A stretch of 64,000 nt of DNA from positions 2,232,001 through 2,296,000 of the forward strand of contig NZ_CP009428.1 of assembly GCF_000758725.1 (NCBI RefSeq). Reading direction: 5' to 3'. Each line of letters starts with the position of its first letter. Positions within the stretch are counted from its first letter, which is position 1. Positions 1-10,939 of this stretch are shown in pieces. The notes beneath the pieces are model-generated. The model saw nothing but the letters and a program-made list of their open reading frames with translations, did not search any database and was not told where the DNA came from. The translations under genes were made by a program, and so were the position numbers. The DNA is from Paenibacillus odorifer (GTDB lineage: Bacteria; Bacillota; Bacilli; Paenibacillales; Paenibacillaceae).

Positions 1-809
1 GGTTGGATCAAGATTTCACGCAGCCGCTGAATGAAGCTTGGAAAGTGATTCCTGGCTCTGCCGGATATACGATTGATCCTTCCAAAGGTCTGGTATTGAA
101 AGCGCAGAATGGCGGACTGAATGGATTGTATATCCTTAATGACGCGTGGACTAATTATAAAGTAGAGGTTGTAGCTGAAAAAGCTTCTGGCGAAGATGGC
201 TTCTATGTAGGCGCAGGTCTGACAGAAATCTCACCGGAAAATAAAGATGTCATCGAATATGCGATTGGCTATAATGGTGATGCCACAGGAGTCAAGGTGT
301 ACAAGCAAGGGATTGAGGCTTATACTCTGGGCGATTATTCCTCTAGTACCGCTGCTGGTAACCTGAGAGCCAGTTGCTATGAAGAGCTTGCGGATCATAC
401 GGAATATACTATCACCGTTAATTATGGTGGAGCAGATGGCAAACATTTGATTTGCTCTTATACAGATGGCAAGGTAACAAGCAAAGTACTGGATTATAAG
501 CTTGAGGCTTATAACAGAGAGGTATATAATTCCGTAACTAAAGATGATAAGCATCTTTATGTGAAGCTTGTAAATGCGGATGGTGTAGAAAAAGCAACGA
601 AGCTTGATCTAAAAGGCTTAAAAGTAGCTGCTACTGGTAAACGGATTACCTTAACCGGAGACGCCTCGCTGGTTCACACACCTAATGTGAACAGAAAAAA
701 TGATGAGAAGGTTACACCAGTCGAAACAGAAATCGTAATTGATAAAGACACGGCAGTTGTGAAGCTAGCTGCCAATTCCGTAAATGTGATTGTTCTGGAT
801 CTGATTTAA
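1..809 (+). CDS. Alpha-L-arabinofuranosidase (GH51-like), C-terminal part, 5' truncated by window edge
   Basis: The reading frame is open from the left edge, so the first in-window codon (TTG at 3) is not the true start. The first 150 or so residues resemble the concanavalin/LamG-like insert found in large GH51 arabinofuranosidases (tryptophan- and glycine-rich beta-strand pattern). The last 90 residues (beginning near DDKHLYVKLVN and ending NVIVLDLI) look like the alpha-L-arabinofuranosidase C-terminal beta-sandwich. The GH51 barrel with its catalytic glutamates would lie outside the window. Such an enzyme removes arabinose from arabinan or arabinoxylan side chains, which suits the pectin genes further on. 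Another family using the same accessory fold cannot be excluded without the catalytic domain. Confidence 0.6.
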   Translation, partial: LDQDFTQPLNEAWKVIPGSAGYTIDPSKGLVLKAQNGGLNGLYILNDAWTNYKVEVVAEKASGEDGFYVGAGLTEISPENKDVIEYAIGYNGDATGVKVYKQGIEAYTLGDYSSSTAAGNLRASCYEELADHTEYTITVNYGGADGKHLICSYTDGKVTSKVLDYKLEAYNREVYNSVTKDDKHLYVKLVNADGVEKATKLDLKGLKVAATGKRITLTGDASLVHTPNVNRKNDEKVTPVETEIVIDKDTAVVKLAANSVNVIVLDLI

Positions 810-825
810 TAGAAAATATGCTTTC

Positions 826-866
826 CAACACGCGCCGATCTTTTTGTTCGGCGCGTGTTGTTGTTT
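826..866 (+). terminator. Rho-independent terminator
   Basis: A 13-bp perfect GC-rich stem (826-838 with 848-860) is followed by a T-rich run. It closes the arabinofuranosidase gene 17 bp after its stop codon. Confidence 0.9.
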
Positions 867-1070
867 AACAAGCCTCTAAATCGGTTGATGATTATATAGA
901 GAGAACTGTCCACTTGCTTGATGAATCTCAAAATCTATCTTACACTGGTGAAAGTACAATCACCGACTGACCCTCCAGCCCGCGATCCTCCCAGATGTTT
1001 TATCCACAGCTGCCCTTCATTACTCCAGAATACAGTGCATACCCTAGCCCCTAAAAAGGAGAACGATAAA

Positions 1071-1592
1071 ATGATGAAATCATTCAAAACGGACTGGAAA
1101 GCAAATCTGAAAAATCCTCAAACGATTATGGCCTTGTTTACTTATCGTTATGGAAATTGGGTGTATTATCGAGTGAAGAATGGCATCGTGCGAAAACCTT
1201 TGTGGCTTTTATATCGAATAATGGATGTGCTTTTTGTCCGTATTCTTGCAAATGGAGAGCTTCACGCTCAAGCTCAAATTGGTGACGCGCTTCATTTACC
1301 GCATGGTTTAAATGGGATTATCATTAGTCCTAAAGCGGTGCTTGGAAGCCATGCTACTATTTTTCATCAAGTGACGATTGGCGGGAGAAATAACTTAGGA
1401 GAGCCTGTGATTGGAGACAGAGCTTTTATTGGAGTAGGCTCCAAGATTCTTGGACCGGTTGTCATTGGTAACGATGTTAATATCGGGGCCATGTCTGTAG
1501 TGGTAAAGGATGTGCCGGATAATGCTTCGGCAGTAGGTATTCCTGCTAAAAATATATTGCGGAGTGAACCGAAACCAGAGAATACAAGATAA
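1071..1592 (+). CDS. Serine acetyltransferase-like hexapeptide-repeat acetyltransferase
   Basis: A 173-residue protein. The ATG at 1071 is chosen because an AAAGGAG site sits 9 bases upstream; an open extension back to 918 has no ribosome site. Residues 70-165 form a left-handed beta-helix of [LIV]-G-x-x-x-x repeats with the LPHGLNGIIIS and FHQVTIGG segments typical of the CysE/LbH_SAT group that transfers acetyl from acetyl-CoA to an O or N acceptor. The N-terminal helical domain is short compared with true CysE (about 220-270 residues), as in polysaccharide O-acetyltransferases of this family. There is no cysteine biosynthesis or exopolysaccharide gene beside it, so the acceptor is unknown. 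Confidence 0.75.
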   Translation: MMKSFKTDWKANLKNPQTIMALFTYRYGNWVYYRVKNGIVRKPLWLLYRIMDVLFVRILANGELHAQAQIGDALHLPHGLNGIIISPKAVLGSHATIFHQVTIGGRNNLGEPVIGDRAFIGVGSKILGPVVIGNDVNIGAMSVVVKDVPDNASAVGIPAKNILRSEPKPENTR

Positions 1593-1707
1593 AGACGTTA
1601 GGTTCTAGTACATAGGGTACGCGTGCGCTTTATTTTAATATCTTACAGGGTATAATTAAAGCATCCAAGTAATCTTGTAATAACCTTCTAGAGATCGGAG
1701 TAATGAA

Positions 1708-3543
1708 ATGAAATATAGCAATTTAGAAGAGTGTGTTAATGATTTAGAGAAACACGGACATTTAGTTCGGATTCGTGAAGAAGTGGACCCTTATCTAGAG
1801 ATGGCGGCGATTCACCTAAAGGTTTATGAGGCTGGTGGACCCGCATTATTATTTGAGAATGTAAAAGGCTCGAAGTTTCGGGCCGTATCTAACCTTTTTG
1901 GAACGCTAGAGCGCAGTAAGTTTATCTTTCGGCGGACTTGGGACTCCACACATAACGTAATTGCCCTTCGCAACGATCCCGTAAAAGCACTCAAAAATCC
2001 ATTTAAATATGTTGGAACCGGATTATCCGCGAGAAAAGCATTGCCTATTAAAAAGCCAGGAGGTCTGCCAAGCGGTTTCCAGGAAATTAGTATCTCTGAT
2101 CTTCCGCTAATCACACATTGGCCGGGAGATGGTGGTGCTTTTGTAACCTTGCCGCAGGTGTATTCAGAAGATCCGGATAAGCCGGGCATTATGAATTCCA
2201 ATCTGGGAATGTACCGTGTGCAGCTGACTGGAAATGAGTATGAATTAAATAAAGAAGTGGGCATTCATTATCAAATTCATCGCGGCATTGGCGTACATCA
2301 GGAAAAAGCGAACCGCCAAGGACAACCGCTTAAAGTGAGTTGTTTTATCGGTGGGCCACCCGCTCACTCCTTATCGGCGGTTATGCCTTTGCCTGAGGGA
2401 ATGAGTGAGATGATCGTTGCAGGTTTATTATCAGGACGCCATTTCAGCTATAGCTATGTGGATGGTTACTGTATCAGCAATGATGCGGACTTTGTGATAA
2501 CAGGTGAAACTCACCCTGGTGAGACGAAGCCGGAGGGGCCATTTGGCGACCATTTAGGCTATTATAGCTTGGTTCACCCTTTCCCAGTAATGAGAGTACA
2601 TAAAGTGTACGCCAGGAAAAATGCAATCTTTCCATTTACGGTTGTCGGCCGGCCGCCACAGGAGGATACCGCGTTTGGTGAGTTAATTCACGAGCTGACA
2701 GGTGGGGCTATCCGCCAAGAAATTCCGGGCGTCAAAGAAGTTCATGCAGTCGATGCTGCGGGTGTTCATCCCCTGCTGTTCGCCATTGGCAGTGAACGTT
2801 ATACGCCTTATCAGCAAGTAAAGCAGCCGGCGGAAATTCTGACCATTGCTAACCGGATTTTAGGGACGGGTCAGCTTAGTTTAGCTAAGTTTTTGTTTAT
2901 TACAGCAGAAGAAAATCAGCCTATCAGCACACATAATATCGAGGGTTTCTTGACGTATATCTTGGAGCGGATTAATCTTCGTAGAGATATTCATTTCTAT
3001 ACCAACACCACGATTGATACGCTTGATTATTCCGGCACAGGATTAAACAGCGGAAGTAAAGTGATCTTCGCAGCAGTAGGGGATAAGAAAAGAGAGCTAT
3101 GTACAGAGGTACCGGGCATGCTTAAAGAATTACAGGGATTTGGACATGCACGAATGGTGATGCCTGGTCTTGTTGCCCTTCAAGGTGCTAAATTCACAAG
3201 CTACGCTGAAGCAGCATTGGAAATGAATAAGCTTAGTGAAGCTATTCAGGAGCAAGGGGCACTTCCTTCTTGTCCAATGATTATTTTGTGTGATGATAGC
3301 GAGTTTTTGAGTGAAAAGATCGACAATTTCCTATGGGCGACGTTTACCCGCAGTAATCCATCTCATGATATCTATGGAGTGAACAGTTCTACTGAGTATA
3401 AACATTGGTCCTGTGATAACGTGATTATTGATGCTCGGGTAAAACCCCATCAAGCCCCACCACTGATCCCAGACCCAACCGTTCAGAAGCATATCGAACG
3501 ATTATTTGCGTCAGGTGGCAGTTTAAGCGGAGTTAAGATATAG
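1708..3543 (+). CDS. UbiD family decarboxylase
   Basis: A 611-residue member of the UbiD flavoprotein family, which uses prenylated FMN for reversible decarboxylation of aromatic or unsaturated acids. The family signature is clear: PEGPFGDHLGYYSL near residue 275, followed by VVGRPPQEDTAFGELIHEL. These segments carry the conserved glutamates and the metal/prFMN-binding region. The length is that of the long UbiD form found in Bacillales and Bacteroidetes rather than the 480-residue E. coli type. A GGAG site lies 7 bases before the ATG. No UbiX prenyltransferase or menaquinone gene is adjacent, so the substrate (for example a menaquinone precursor) is not shown by context. Confidence 0.85.
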   Translation: MKYSNLEECVNDLEKHGHLVRIREEVDPYLEMAAIHLKVYEAGGPALLFENVKGSKFRAVSNLFGTLERSKFIFRRTWDSTHNVIALRNDPVKALKNPFKYVGTGLSARKALPIKKPGGLPSGFQEISISDLPLITHWPGDGGAFVTLPQVYSEDPDKPGIMNSNLGMYRVQLTGNEYELNKEVGIHYQIHRGIGVHQEKANRQGQPLKVSCFIGGPPAHSLSAVMPLPEGMSEMIVAGLLSGRHFSYSYVDGYCISNDADFVITGETHPGETKPEGPFGDHLGYYSLVHPFPVMRVHKVYARKNAIFPFTVVGRPPQEDTAFGELIHELTGGAIRQEIPGVKEVHAVDAAGVHPLLFAIGSERYTPYQQVKQPAEILTIANRILGTGQLSLAKFLFITAEENQPISTHNIEGFLTYILERINLRRDIHFYTNTTIDTLDYSGTGLNSGSKVIFAAVGDKKRELCTEVPGMLKELQGFGHARMVMPGLVALQGAKFTSYAEAALEMNKLSEAIQEQGALPSCPMIILCDDSEFLSEKIDNFLWATFTRSNPSHDIYGVNSSTEYKHWSCDNVIIDARVKPHQAPPLIPDPTVQKHIERLFASGGSLSGVKI

Positions 3544-3557
3544 AGAAACATTCATCA

Positions 3558-3590
3558 GCCTTCTTGGGAATCCAAGGAGGCCTATTTGCT
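3558..3590 (+). terminator. Probable terminator after UbiD gene
   Basis: A 10-bp stem with one G-T pair (3558-3567 with 3572-3581) and a GAAT loop lies 14 bases after the stop. The trailing T run is interrupted, so termination may be partial. Confidence 0.55.
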
Positions 3591-3691
3591 GTTTGTGAAA
3601 TGATTTTGCTCATATGAAATAAAAAAGGCATAGGGGTATTATGGGGTGTATGGTATATATTTACTATTAATATTGGGGAAGTGTTGTTCTG

Positions 3692-4240
3692 ATGGAAATT
3701 ATGGAAACCGAACGTTTATGGATTAGAAGGTTCTCAGCAGAGGATTGGAAAGACCTTCATGAATATTTGTCGCAAGAAAGTGTTGTGAAATATGAGCCCT
3801 ATTCCTTGTTTAGTGCAGATGAATCTCGCACTGAGGCGCTCAGACGGTCATCGGACCGTGCTTTTTGGGCAGTCTGTCTTAAATCTACGACCAAAATGAT
3901 CGGCAACTTATATTTTCAAGCGAGCGAACCAAAGGCTTTTGGCGTTTGGGAATTTGGATATGTTTTTAACCCTGATTTTCAGGGAAGCGGGTATGCTACA
4001 GAGGCTTGTAATCAATTGTTAAACTATGGCTTTGATAATCTGAAAATGAGACGTGTGATTGCGAACTGTGATCCCGAAAATACACGCTCATGGAAACTGC
4101 TTGAACGATTGAAGCTTCGTCGAGAAGGACATTTTTTGCAGACGGGTTATTTTAAATACGATAGTAATGGAGAGCCAATCTGGCATGATACTTATTCCTA
4201 TGGATTGCTCAGAAGTGAATGGTTAAGGATGAAGGAATAG
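3692..4240 (+). CDS. GNAT family N-acetyltransferase (RimJ/RimL type)
   Basis: A 182-residue protein with the GNAT fold. ETERLWIRRF at the N-terminus is the usual first strand of RimJ/RimL/YdaF-type acetyltransferases. FGYVFNPDFQGSGYATEA at about 88-105 is motif A with the Q-x-x-G-x-A pyrophosphate-binding loop for acetyl-CoA. CDPENTRSWKLLERL is motif B. Members acetylate ribosomal protein N-termini, amino sugars or drugs, and the substrate cannot be read from the sequence. It stands alone on the plus strand with its own upstream region. Confidence 0.85.
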   Translation: MEIMETERLWIRRFSAEDWKDLHEYLSQESVVKYEPYSLFSADESRTEALRRSSDRAFWAVCLKSTTKMIGNLYFQASEPKAFGVWEFGYVFNPDFQGSGYATEACNQLLNYGFDNLKMRRVIANCDPENTRSWKLLERLKLRREGHFLQTGYFKYDSNGEPIWHDTYSYGLLRSEWLRMKE

Positions 4241-4601
4241 CAAAACTGTTGTCGTGATCTCAAAAGGCGGGTGTCCCCTCACTGATTCTTCTGTCCTAAC
4301 TTCTTCCCAAATCGTAGGTTTTTATAACTATAGGCGAAGAAATTGAACGGTTTAGTGTATGATAAAATCTGTTTTTTAAATGTTCAGAGTGACACTTAGG
4401 TGGTAGTATCGTGTTGGATATGAGTGAAACTGGAATCATCTACCATCCAGCTGCCTGAGCAAAGAGGAGGGGATACGCGCACGAAGTGAACTTATATTTG
4501 AAGAACGAATGACAACGAAGCTTATTGTAAGCGTTTACTACAACGGGGCTAGATGCGTACTAAGTTCTTTCAATCATAAGAAAGCGGGTGAAGCACGGAA
4601 G
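4241..4601 (+). other. Intergenic leader of the giant rhamnogalacturonan enzyme
   Basis: 361 bp between the GNAT gene and the chosen start of the next gene. It holds a cre site (4525-4540) and a purine-rich stretch (GAGGAGGGG at about 4464-4472). An in-frame ATG at 4509 is open into the gene, but it would place 31 residues before the signal peptide and would put the cre inside the coding region. No clear sigma-A promoter was found by eye. Confidence 0.5.
4525..4540 (+). promoter_or_regulatory. CcpA cre site
   Basis: TTGTAAGCGTTTACTA matches the cre consensus WTGNAARCGNWWWCAW at 15 of 16 positions. It lies about 60 bp upstream of the ATG at 4602, a sensible place for carbon catabolite repression of the rhamnogalacturonan enzyme. 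Confidence 0.7.
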
Positions 4602-7600
4602 ATGAAGAGGAATAAACTTGGAAATAAAATATTTATGGTGTTATTGTCGTGGATCTTCATTTGTTCATCAATACTTCCATCTACAACATTTGGGGGGCAA
4701 CAGGTCAGTGCAGCTTCAGGCCCAATAACCTTGCAATATGATTTTGGAACAGCAACAAGTCCTGTTATGAGTGGTTATACAGGCGTGCATGAATCTAAGT
4801 TATATACGAATGAGCTAGGGTATGGCTTAGATCAGGCGGTTGCTTCGAGGAATCGTTCGGGTGGAGACGATATGACTAACGATTTTGTATTGGGACTGTC
4901 CTATTCTTTTTTGGTGGATCTTCCTAATGGGGATTACGATGTGACTGTATACTCAGGAGATTTACTAGCGGGTACAAGTACAACCAAAACTACGATTACT
5001 TTGGAAGGTAGCACGGCTGGGTCGATAAGCAGTAAGCAAGCTGTAAATCAAGCTACCTATCGGACGACTGTTCAAGATGGACAACTGACCGTCGGCATTA
5101 CGGGTACAGGAGTTGGCGGATATTTAAATGGACTAATTATTCAGCAGATTGTACCAGGTCCATTGAAAGCCCCTGAGGGATTAGTGACTCATAATATCAC
5201 TCCCACTGAGGTATCTCTAGGGTGGAGTAGCGTGACAGAAGCAGTCTATTACAATATTTATCGAACGGTTCTTCCTAGTGGAACTCTTCAAGCCATAGGG
5301 CAAGCTGCTGCTAACAGCTACATGGATTCAGATGTAAATGAAGGCAGTGGCTACATTTATAATGTGTCAGCTGTAAATGGAAAGGGTGAGGAGTCTGCTT
5401 TGAGCGCATCTGTGACAGTAGACAAAATTCCGGGGGTAGAGGTTCCCGCAGCACCAACCGGTGTTTCAATTGTCAGTGTAGGTGTAAGTTCTGTTCAACT
5501 GAGTTGGAACAGTGTGGCTGGAGCAAAGCGCTATACGATCTTAAGGTCTGATTCAGCAGATGGAACATTCCATGAGATTGGCCAGTCAGAGAAGACGACA
5601 TTTACGGATACCTCAGCGGATACCTCAAAACGGCAATATTATGGGGTGAAGGCAGCCAATGACCAAGGACAATCAGAGCTATCTGACAAGGTGGAAAGCG
5701 CTGTGTATATGCCTCCCGGAACTTTGCCAGAAGGGGATGTTTATTCCTTTGATTTTGGCCCGGGTGCTGTGACTGCAGGTTATCTTAAGGTAGATGCAGG
5801 AGTATCTTATTCCTCTGAGGTCAAATATGGATTTACAGATATATCGAAAGTAACTGGGGTAGACCGAGGAACCTCAGATCCTTTGCGATCAGATTTTGTG
5901 GTCCCTAAGGATGCAACTTTTAATGTGGATTTACCGAATGGCGACTATACAGTGTCACTTATCGCTGGTGACAGCGCCGGAGATACAGAGATTGGCATCA
6001 AAGTCGAATCCATTCAAAAAGTTCAACAGACGAGCAAAACAGCAGGCCAGTATTTGGAAATGAGCTTTGACATCGCTTTGGTGGACGGACAAATGAACTT
6101 GTTGTTCTCTGGTACTAAGCCTAATATCAATGCACTGGTGATTACTAAGCAGCCAGACCGTCCTGCTAATGAATTGCCAACGGTTTATATTGCGGGTGAT
6201 TCAACGGTGCAGACTTATGATCCTTATTGGATACCACAAGCAGGCTGGGGACAAATGATTCCTGACTTCTTTAGTGAGGAAGTAACGTTTAAGAATCACG
6301 CTATCGGAGGTCGCAGTTCTAAGTCATTTATGGTCGAGGGAAGGTTGGATGAAGTACTGCGTAAGATCCAACCGGGTGACTATTTCCTTATCCAGTTTGG
6401 TCATAATGATGCAACGATTAGCGTTCCTGACCGATATGCTTCTCCAGCCGATTACAAAGTTTATTTAAAAACCTATATCAATGGAGCTAGGCAAAGAGGA
6501 GCAACTCCGATTCTGGTGACCCCCATGGGGCGCAGAGATTATAATGCTGTGAGCGAAAAATTCAATGTGAGCTTTCCAGAATATGTGCAGGCTATGAAAG
6601 AAGTAGCAAGTGAGTTGGATGTTGACTTGGTCGATCTTAGCGCACTCAGTGTAGCTTATTACAATTCTATCGGTTTTGCAGCTACACGCTCTGTATTCCT
6701 TCACCTCGATGCAGGGATATATGGTGCTTTCCCAAATGGCTCGACAGACGATACTCACTTTCAAGAGTACGGAGCCATTCAAATGGCCCGTTTGCTGGCC
6801 AAAGGAATAGGGGAATTAAATATTCCACTCTCCAGCTTTGTGCAGGACATCAAACAGCCAGAAACGGTGCCTGCGAAGCCTGAAGGTCTTGTAGCTGGGA
6901 GTATCAGTAATGCAGGTACAGTACTGAAATGGAATAAAGTAGAAGGTGCAGATATCTATAAAATTTATCGTAAGCTAGCGGCAGAAACCGAATCTGCTTA
7001 TACATTAGCGGGAACTTCAACTGTCCCTTCATTGACATTAAGCGGGTTGGTTGAAGGTCAAAGCTACTCGGTAAGAGTGACTGCAGTGAACGGGCTAGGA
7101 GAGTCTGAGCCTTCAGATGAAGTGAAGCTGACTACGAAATCCGCTCAGTATCGTTATGATTTCGGACCTGTTGGTTCACCCGTTGCTGCGGGTTATACGG
7201 AAGTGAATGTGAATGTCCTATATACCCCAGAACGTGGATATGGTTTGACCTCGAGTGCAGGGATGATTGATCGGGATCGGGGAAATGCGACGGACGATCT
7301 GCGGAGAGATTTTGTGATTTATTTTGGAGGATCGTATGAATTCAAAGTTGATTTACCCAATGGTTATTATTCTGTTAAGACCTATACAGGAGATTGGATT
7401 GGATCTGCCAAGACGAATGTAGCCATTGAAGGCAAAGATTACGGAACAGTCTCCTCAGGTAAGGAAAATATTGCTGAGAAGCTGTATAACCAGATTGCTG
7501 TCAAAGACGGGCAGATGAATCTTGTCTTTAGTGGCACAACCGCTCATCTCAATGGGCTGGAGATCACACCGTTATTATTAGCCCCAACGAATCTGAACCT

Positions 7601-10600
7601 GGGTAGCCTGGATTTAAATAGTGAGCCTATTACAGCTAATCTTTCTTGGGACAGTATGGAGGGGGCGCTGAAATACCGTATATATCGTCAGGCTACGGTT
7701 GCGAATAGTGCAGAGCTGCTGGACGAGACAATAGAGCCGTTCTACACAGATACCACTGCGGATATTGGTATGGAATATATCTATACGGTAACTTCGGTGG
7801 ACAGCACGGGACTGGAATCCGTAGGCTCTAATGCGCTAAAAGTGTCTATGATTGATCCCTCCGTAGCAAAAGCACCCGTACCTAGTGGTCTAGCTGTACA
7901 ATCTACGAACAAAAATGATGTGACCTTTACTTGGAATGAGGTAACGGATGCACGGATGTTCAACATTTATCGTGCGAAATCCGCAGACGGTGAGTTCATC
8001 CTGATCGGCAAATCATTCGAAGCTTCGTACACAGACATGACCGTTCTGACTACCATTCCCTACTATTACAAAGTAGCCTCGGTAAATGCAGGCGGCATCT
8101 CTGATCTATCCGCTACGTTGGAAACCTCAGCGGTGACAGCTTTATACCGGAAGATGGAGGCGCTGGACCGTGCGCCTGTAGCGGTTAAGACAGATGAAGG
8201 TGTGTATATCAGCTGGCGGATGTTAGGTCTGGATCCGGAAACGATAGGATTCAATCTGTATTGTGGCGATAAAAAACTAAATGATTCGTTGATTACTCAA
8301 AACACGAACTATCTCGATATTACAGGCAGGGAGGATGCCAAATATAGAATCACATCAGTAATCAATGGAGTCGAGAAATCTGCTTCGGAACCATTCAGCG
8401 TATGGCAGAAGCAATATCTATCGATCCCTTTACAAAAGCCAGCAGATGATTACACCAAGGATGGTCAACCGTATACGTATAGTGCGGGAGATGCAAGTGT
8501 AGGTGATTTGGACGGTGATGGTGTATATGAAATCATCATGTTGTGGTCACCTTCGAACAGCAAGGATAACTCTCAAGCTGGGTATACTGGACTTGTCTAT
8601 ATGGACGCTTATAAATTAGATGGAACTCGCTTATGGCGGATTAATTTAGGGCCTAATATTCGTGCCGGTGCACACTATTCTCCATTCCTGGTATATGATC
8701 TGGATAGTGATGGACGTGCCGAAATTATGATCAAGACGGCAGATGGCACAGTGGACGGTCAAGGAAAAGTCATTGGCAATGCCAGTGCAGACTATCGTAA
8801 CAGTTCGGGTTATGTGCTGCTGGGCAATGAATATTTAACGGTGTTCGAAGGGGCAACAGGCCGGGCATTGGATACCGTTGATTATGATCCGCCACGTGGA
8901 GATGTTGGCGCTTGGGGGGATACCTATGGTAACCGTGTAGACCGCTTTTTGGCAGCTGTAGCTTATTTAGACGGCGAGCAGCCAAGCGTGATTTTTAGCC
9001 GCGGTTATTATACTAGAACCGTACTTGCAGCTTACAATTATCGTGAGGGCAAGCTCGAGAAAGTATGGCGTTTCGATTCTAATGATGAAGGATATGGAGA
9101 CTACGCTGGTCAAGGAAACCACAATCTTTCTGTAGGAGATGTGGACGGCGACGGCAAGGACGAAATAACCTTCGGCGCGATGGCAATCGACGATGACGGA
9201 TTGCCGCTGTATAATACAAAGCTTGGCCATGGTGATGCAATTCATTTCGGGGACCTTGATCCTACCAGACCCGGGCTGGAAGTCTTTGATGTTCATGAGC
9301 ATACCGATTCGAAGTATGGGATTGAAATGCGTGATGCAGCTACAGGAGAAATATTATGGGGTGTGTTCACGGGGATTGATACTGGACGGGGAATGTCAGC
9401 AGATATTGATCCGCGATATGCTGGCGAAGAGGTATGGGCTGCAACGATCACCAATGAGGAGCATATACCTGTTACGGGCCTGTACAGTGCGCAAGGTGAA
9501 CTAATCACTAAAAAACTGCCTTCCTCCACGAATTTTGGTATTTGGTGGGATGGTGATCTTTTACGTGAATTACTGGATGCGAATCGAGTGGATAAGTGGG
9601 ACTATACCAATCAGACAACGGTCAACTTATTGACGGCTGTAGGCGCTTCTTCAAATAATGGCACCAAGGCGAATCCAAGCTTGCAGGCAGATCTGTTCGG
9701 GGATTGGCGTGAAGAAGTGATTTGGCGGGCAACGGACAGTTCTGAACTACGGATCTACACAACAACGGATATGACAGATTATCGTATTCGCACATTGATG
9801 CATGATCCGATCTACCGCCTGGCAGTAGCTTGGCAAAATGTAGGCTATAATCAACCTCCGCACCCTGGATTCTTTCTTGGTGAAGGGATGGAACAACCAG
9901 CGGCTCCAAAAATTCAATATGTAGGCTCACCGGGAGAAACTGAAGATACTACACCACCTACGATTTCTGGTTTACCTTCTGCTCAAATGAGTGAAACGGA
10001 TGTATTGAAGGTGCAGGTCGTAGCGGAAGATCCAGAGTCTGGTATTCGCAGTCTGGATATTACTTTTGATGGTAAACCTGTCGTTTATGGAGATGAGATT
10101 CCACTCACAGGACTTGCGGGAGCGCATACGTTCATCGCAACAGCCATTAATAACGCTGGACTCTCAACGACAGAACAAGTGATTGTGGTCGTAAGTGGAC
10201 CTCAGAAGGCTACAGGTGTTCCGGGGCAATGGGTTCTATCCAATAATAATGGGCAGGATACAGGACTTTTGGACGGGGATTACCAAATCACAATGAATAT
10301 GTGGTGGGGCAATAATGGTACGGTCTACAAGCTATATGAGAATGGTGCCTTAATCGACACGCAAACCTTACGTGATGATTCCCCAGCAGCACAGACTGCA
10401 GTGACTAATATTACCGGAAAAGAAAACGGAACCTACACCTATACGGCTGAGCTAACCAATTCTTTTGGCACAACGGTGTCTGCTGCTCATGTAGTTATCG
10501 TGAAGGATGCTGCACCAGCTAAGCCGGTGTTGTCTAATGACAACTGGGATGGCGATGGAGAGTATAAAGTGACTATGAATTTATGGTGGGGGATGAACGG

Positions 10601-10790
10601 CAAAGAGTATCGCTTGTATGAGAACGGAATACTGATCGATACTAAGACTTTAACAGCAGGCACCCCAAACGCACAAACGGCATCTACTTCTATTACTAAC
10701 CGTTCTCCAGGCGTCTATGAATACCGGGCTGAGCTGTTGAATGATCAAGGGGTAAATGATAGTGCTATCATGAAAGTTACGGTAAAATAA
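4602..10790 (+). CDS. Secreted multidomain rhamnogalacturonan acetylesterase / PL11 rhamnogalacturonan lyase
   Basis: About 2,062 residues from ATG 4602, where a classical signal peptide begins (MKRNKLGNK, hydrophobic core, VSAA). Order: malectin/CBM-like beta-sandwich (40-185); two FN3 domains (190-375); second CBM-like copy (380-520); SGNH esterase (525-740) with GDST (Ser534), GGRSS, FGHND and DDTHF (Asp716, His719), of rhamnogalacturonan acetylesterase type; FN3; third CBM-like copy (850-990); two FN3; PL11 rhamnogalacturonan lyase (1181-1765) with its DxDGDG calcium-binding repeats, like B. subtilis YesW/YesX; an Ig-like domain; two C-terminal repeats with WWGxNG, as in chitinase accessory domains. 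It should deacetylate and cut the rhamnogalacturonan I backbone outside the cell. No SLH or sortase anchor is visible. The order of domains is seen; the pairing of activities is inferred. Confidence 0.93.
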   Translation: MKRNKLGNKIFMVLLSWIFICSSILPSTTFGGQQVSAASGPITLQYDFGTATSPVMSGYTGVHESKLYTNELGYGLDQAVASRNRSGGDDMTNDFVLGLSYSFLVDLPNGDYDVTVYSGDLLAGTSTTKTTITLEGSTAGSISSKQAVNQATYRTTVQDGQLTVGITGTGVGGYLNGLIIQQIVPGPLKAPEGLVTHNITPTEVSLGWSSVTEAVYYNIYRTVLPSGTLQAIGQAAANSYMDSDVNEGSGYIYNVSAVNGKGEESALSASVTVDKIPGVEVPAAPTGVSIVSVGVSSVQLSWNSVAGAKRYTILRSDSADGTFHEIGQSEKTTFTDTSADTSKRQYYGVKAANDQGQSELSDKVESAVYMPPGTLPEGDVYSFDFGPGAVTAGYLKVDAGVSYSSEVKYGFTDISKVTGVDRGTSDPLRSDFVVPKDATFNVDLPNGDYTVSLIAGDSAGDTEIGIKVESIQKVQQTSKTAGQYLEMSFDIALVDGQMNLLFSGTKPNINALVITKQPDRPANELPTVYIAGDSTVQTYDPYWIPQAGWGQMIPDFFSEEVTFKNHAIGGRSSKSFMVEGRLDEVLRKIQPGDYFLIQFGHNDATISVPDRYASPADYKVYLKTYINGARQRGATPILVTPMGRRDYNAVSEKFNVSFPEYVQAMKEVASELDVDLVDLSALSVAYYNSIGFAATRSVFLHLDAGIYGAFPNGSTDDTHFQEYGAIQMARLLAKGIGELNIPLSSFVQDIKQPETVPAKPEGLVAGSISNAGTVLKWNKVEGADIYKIYRKLAAETESAYTLAGTSTVPSLTLSGLVEGQSYSVRVTAVNGLGESEPSDEVKLTTKSAQYRYDFGPVGSPVAAGYTEVNVNVLYTPERGYGLTSSAGMIDRDRGNATDDLRRDFVIYFGGSYEFKVDLPNGYYSVKTYTGDWIGSAKTNVAIEGKDYGTVSSGKENIAEKLYNQIAVKDGQMNLVFSGTTAHLNGLEITPLLLAPTNLNLGSLDLNSEPITANLSWDSMEGALKYRIYRQATVANSAELLDETIEPFYTDTTADIGMEYIYTVTSVDSTGLESVGSNALKVSMIDPSVAKAPVPSGLAVQSTNKNDVTFTWNEVTDARMFNIYRAKSADGEFILIGKSFEASYTDMTVLTTIPYYYKVASVNAGGISDLSATLETSAVTALYRKMEALDRAPVAVKTDEGVYISWRMLGLDPETIGFNLYCGDKKLNDSLITQNTNYLDITGREDAKYRITSVINGVEKSASEPFSVWQKQYLSIPLQKPADDYTKDGQPYTYSAGDASVGDLDGDGVYEIIMLWSPSNSKDNSQAGYTGLVYMDAYKLDGTRLWRINLGPNIRAGAHYSPFLVYDLDSDGRAEIMIKTADGTVDGQGKVIGNASADYRNSSGYVLLGNEYLTVFEGATGRALDTVDYDPPRGDVGAWGDTYGNRVDRFLAAVAYLDGEQPSVIFSRGYYTRTVLAAYNYREGKLEKVWRFDSNDEGYGDYAGQGNHNLSVGDVDGDGKDEITFGAMAIDDDGLPLYNTKLGHGDAIHFGDLDPTRPGLEVFDVHEHTDSKYGIEMRDAATGEILWGVFTGIDTGRGMSADIDPRYAGEEVWAATITNEEHIPVTGLYSAQGELITKKLPSSTNFGIWWDGDLLRELLDANRVDKWDYTNQTTVNLLTAVGASSNNGTKANPSLQADLFGDWREEVIWRATDSSELRIYTTTDMTDYRIRTLMHDPIYRLAVAWQNVGYNQPPHPGFFLGEGMEQPAAPKIQYVGSPGETEDTTPPTISGLPSAQMSETDVLKVQVVAEDPESGIRSLDITFDGKPVVYGDEIPLTGLAGAHTFIATAINNAGLSTTEQVIVVVSGPQKATGVPGQWVLSNNNGQDTGLLDGDYQITMNMWWGNNGTVYKLYENGALIDTQTLRDDSPAAQTAVTNITGKENGTYTYTAELTNSFGTTVSAAHVVIVKDAAPAKPVLSNDNWDGDGEYKVTMNLWWGMNGKEYRLYENGILIDTKTLTAGTPNAQTASTSITNRSPGVYEYRAELLNDQGVNDSAIMKVTVK

Positions 10791-10810
10791 CTGAATATTT
10801 GTTAAAAAAA

Positions 10811-10847
10811 CGCCTAAGTCGGTAATATCCGGCTAGGCGCTTTTTTT
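10811..10847 (+). terminator. Rho-independent terminator
   Basis: An imperfect stem CGCCTA/TAGGCG (10811-10816 with 10834-10839) with inner CGG/CCG pairing, followed by seven T. It lies 20 bp after the lyase stop codon. Confidence 0.85.
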
Positions 10848-10939
10848 AGATTATCTAAGATTTAAAAGATTCTGCAAGACTAATTCTCCTATCTGCCTCA
10901 TATGAATCTAAACAACGAATGATAGGGGGGATTGTAAAT

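Noticed and set aside
918..1070. In-frame 51-codon extension of the hexapeptide acetyltransferase
   Set aside because: No ribosome site before 918, unlike the ATG at 1071; the extra peptide is Pro/Cys-rich and unlike the family.
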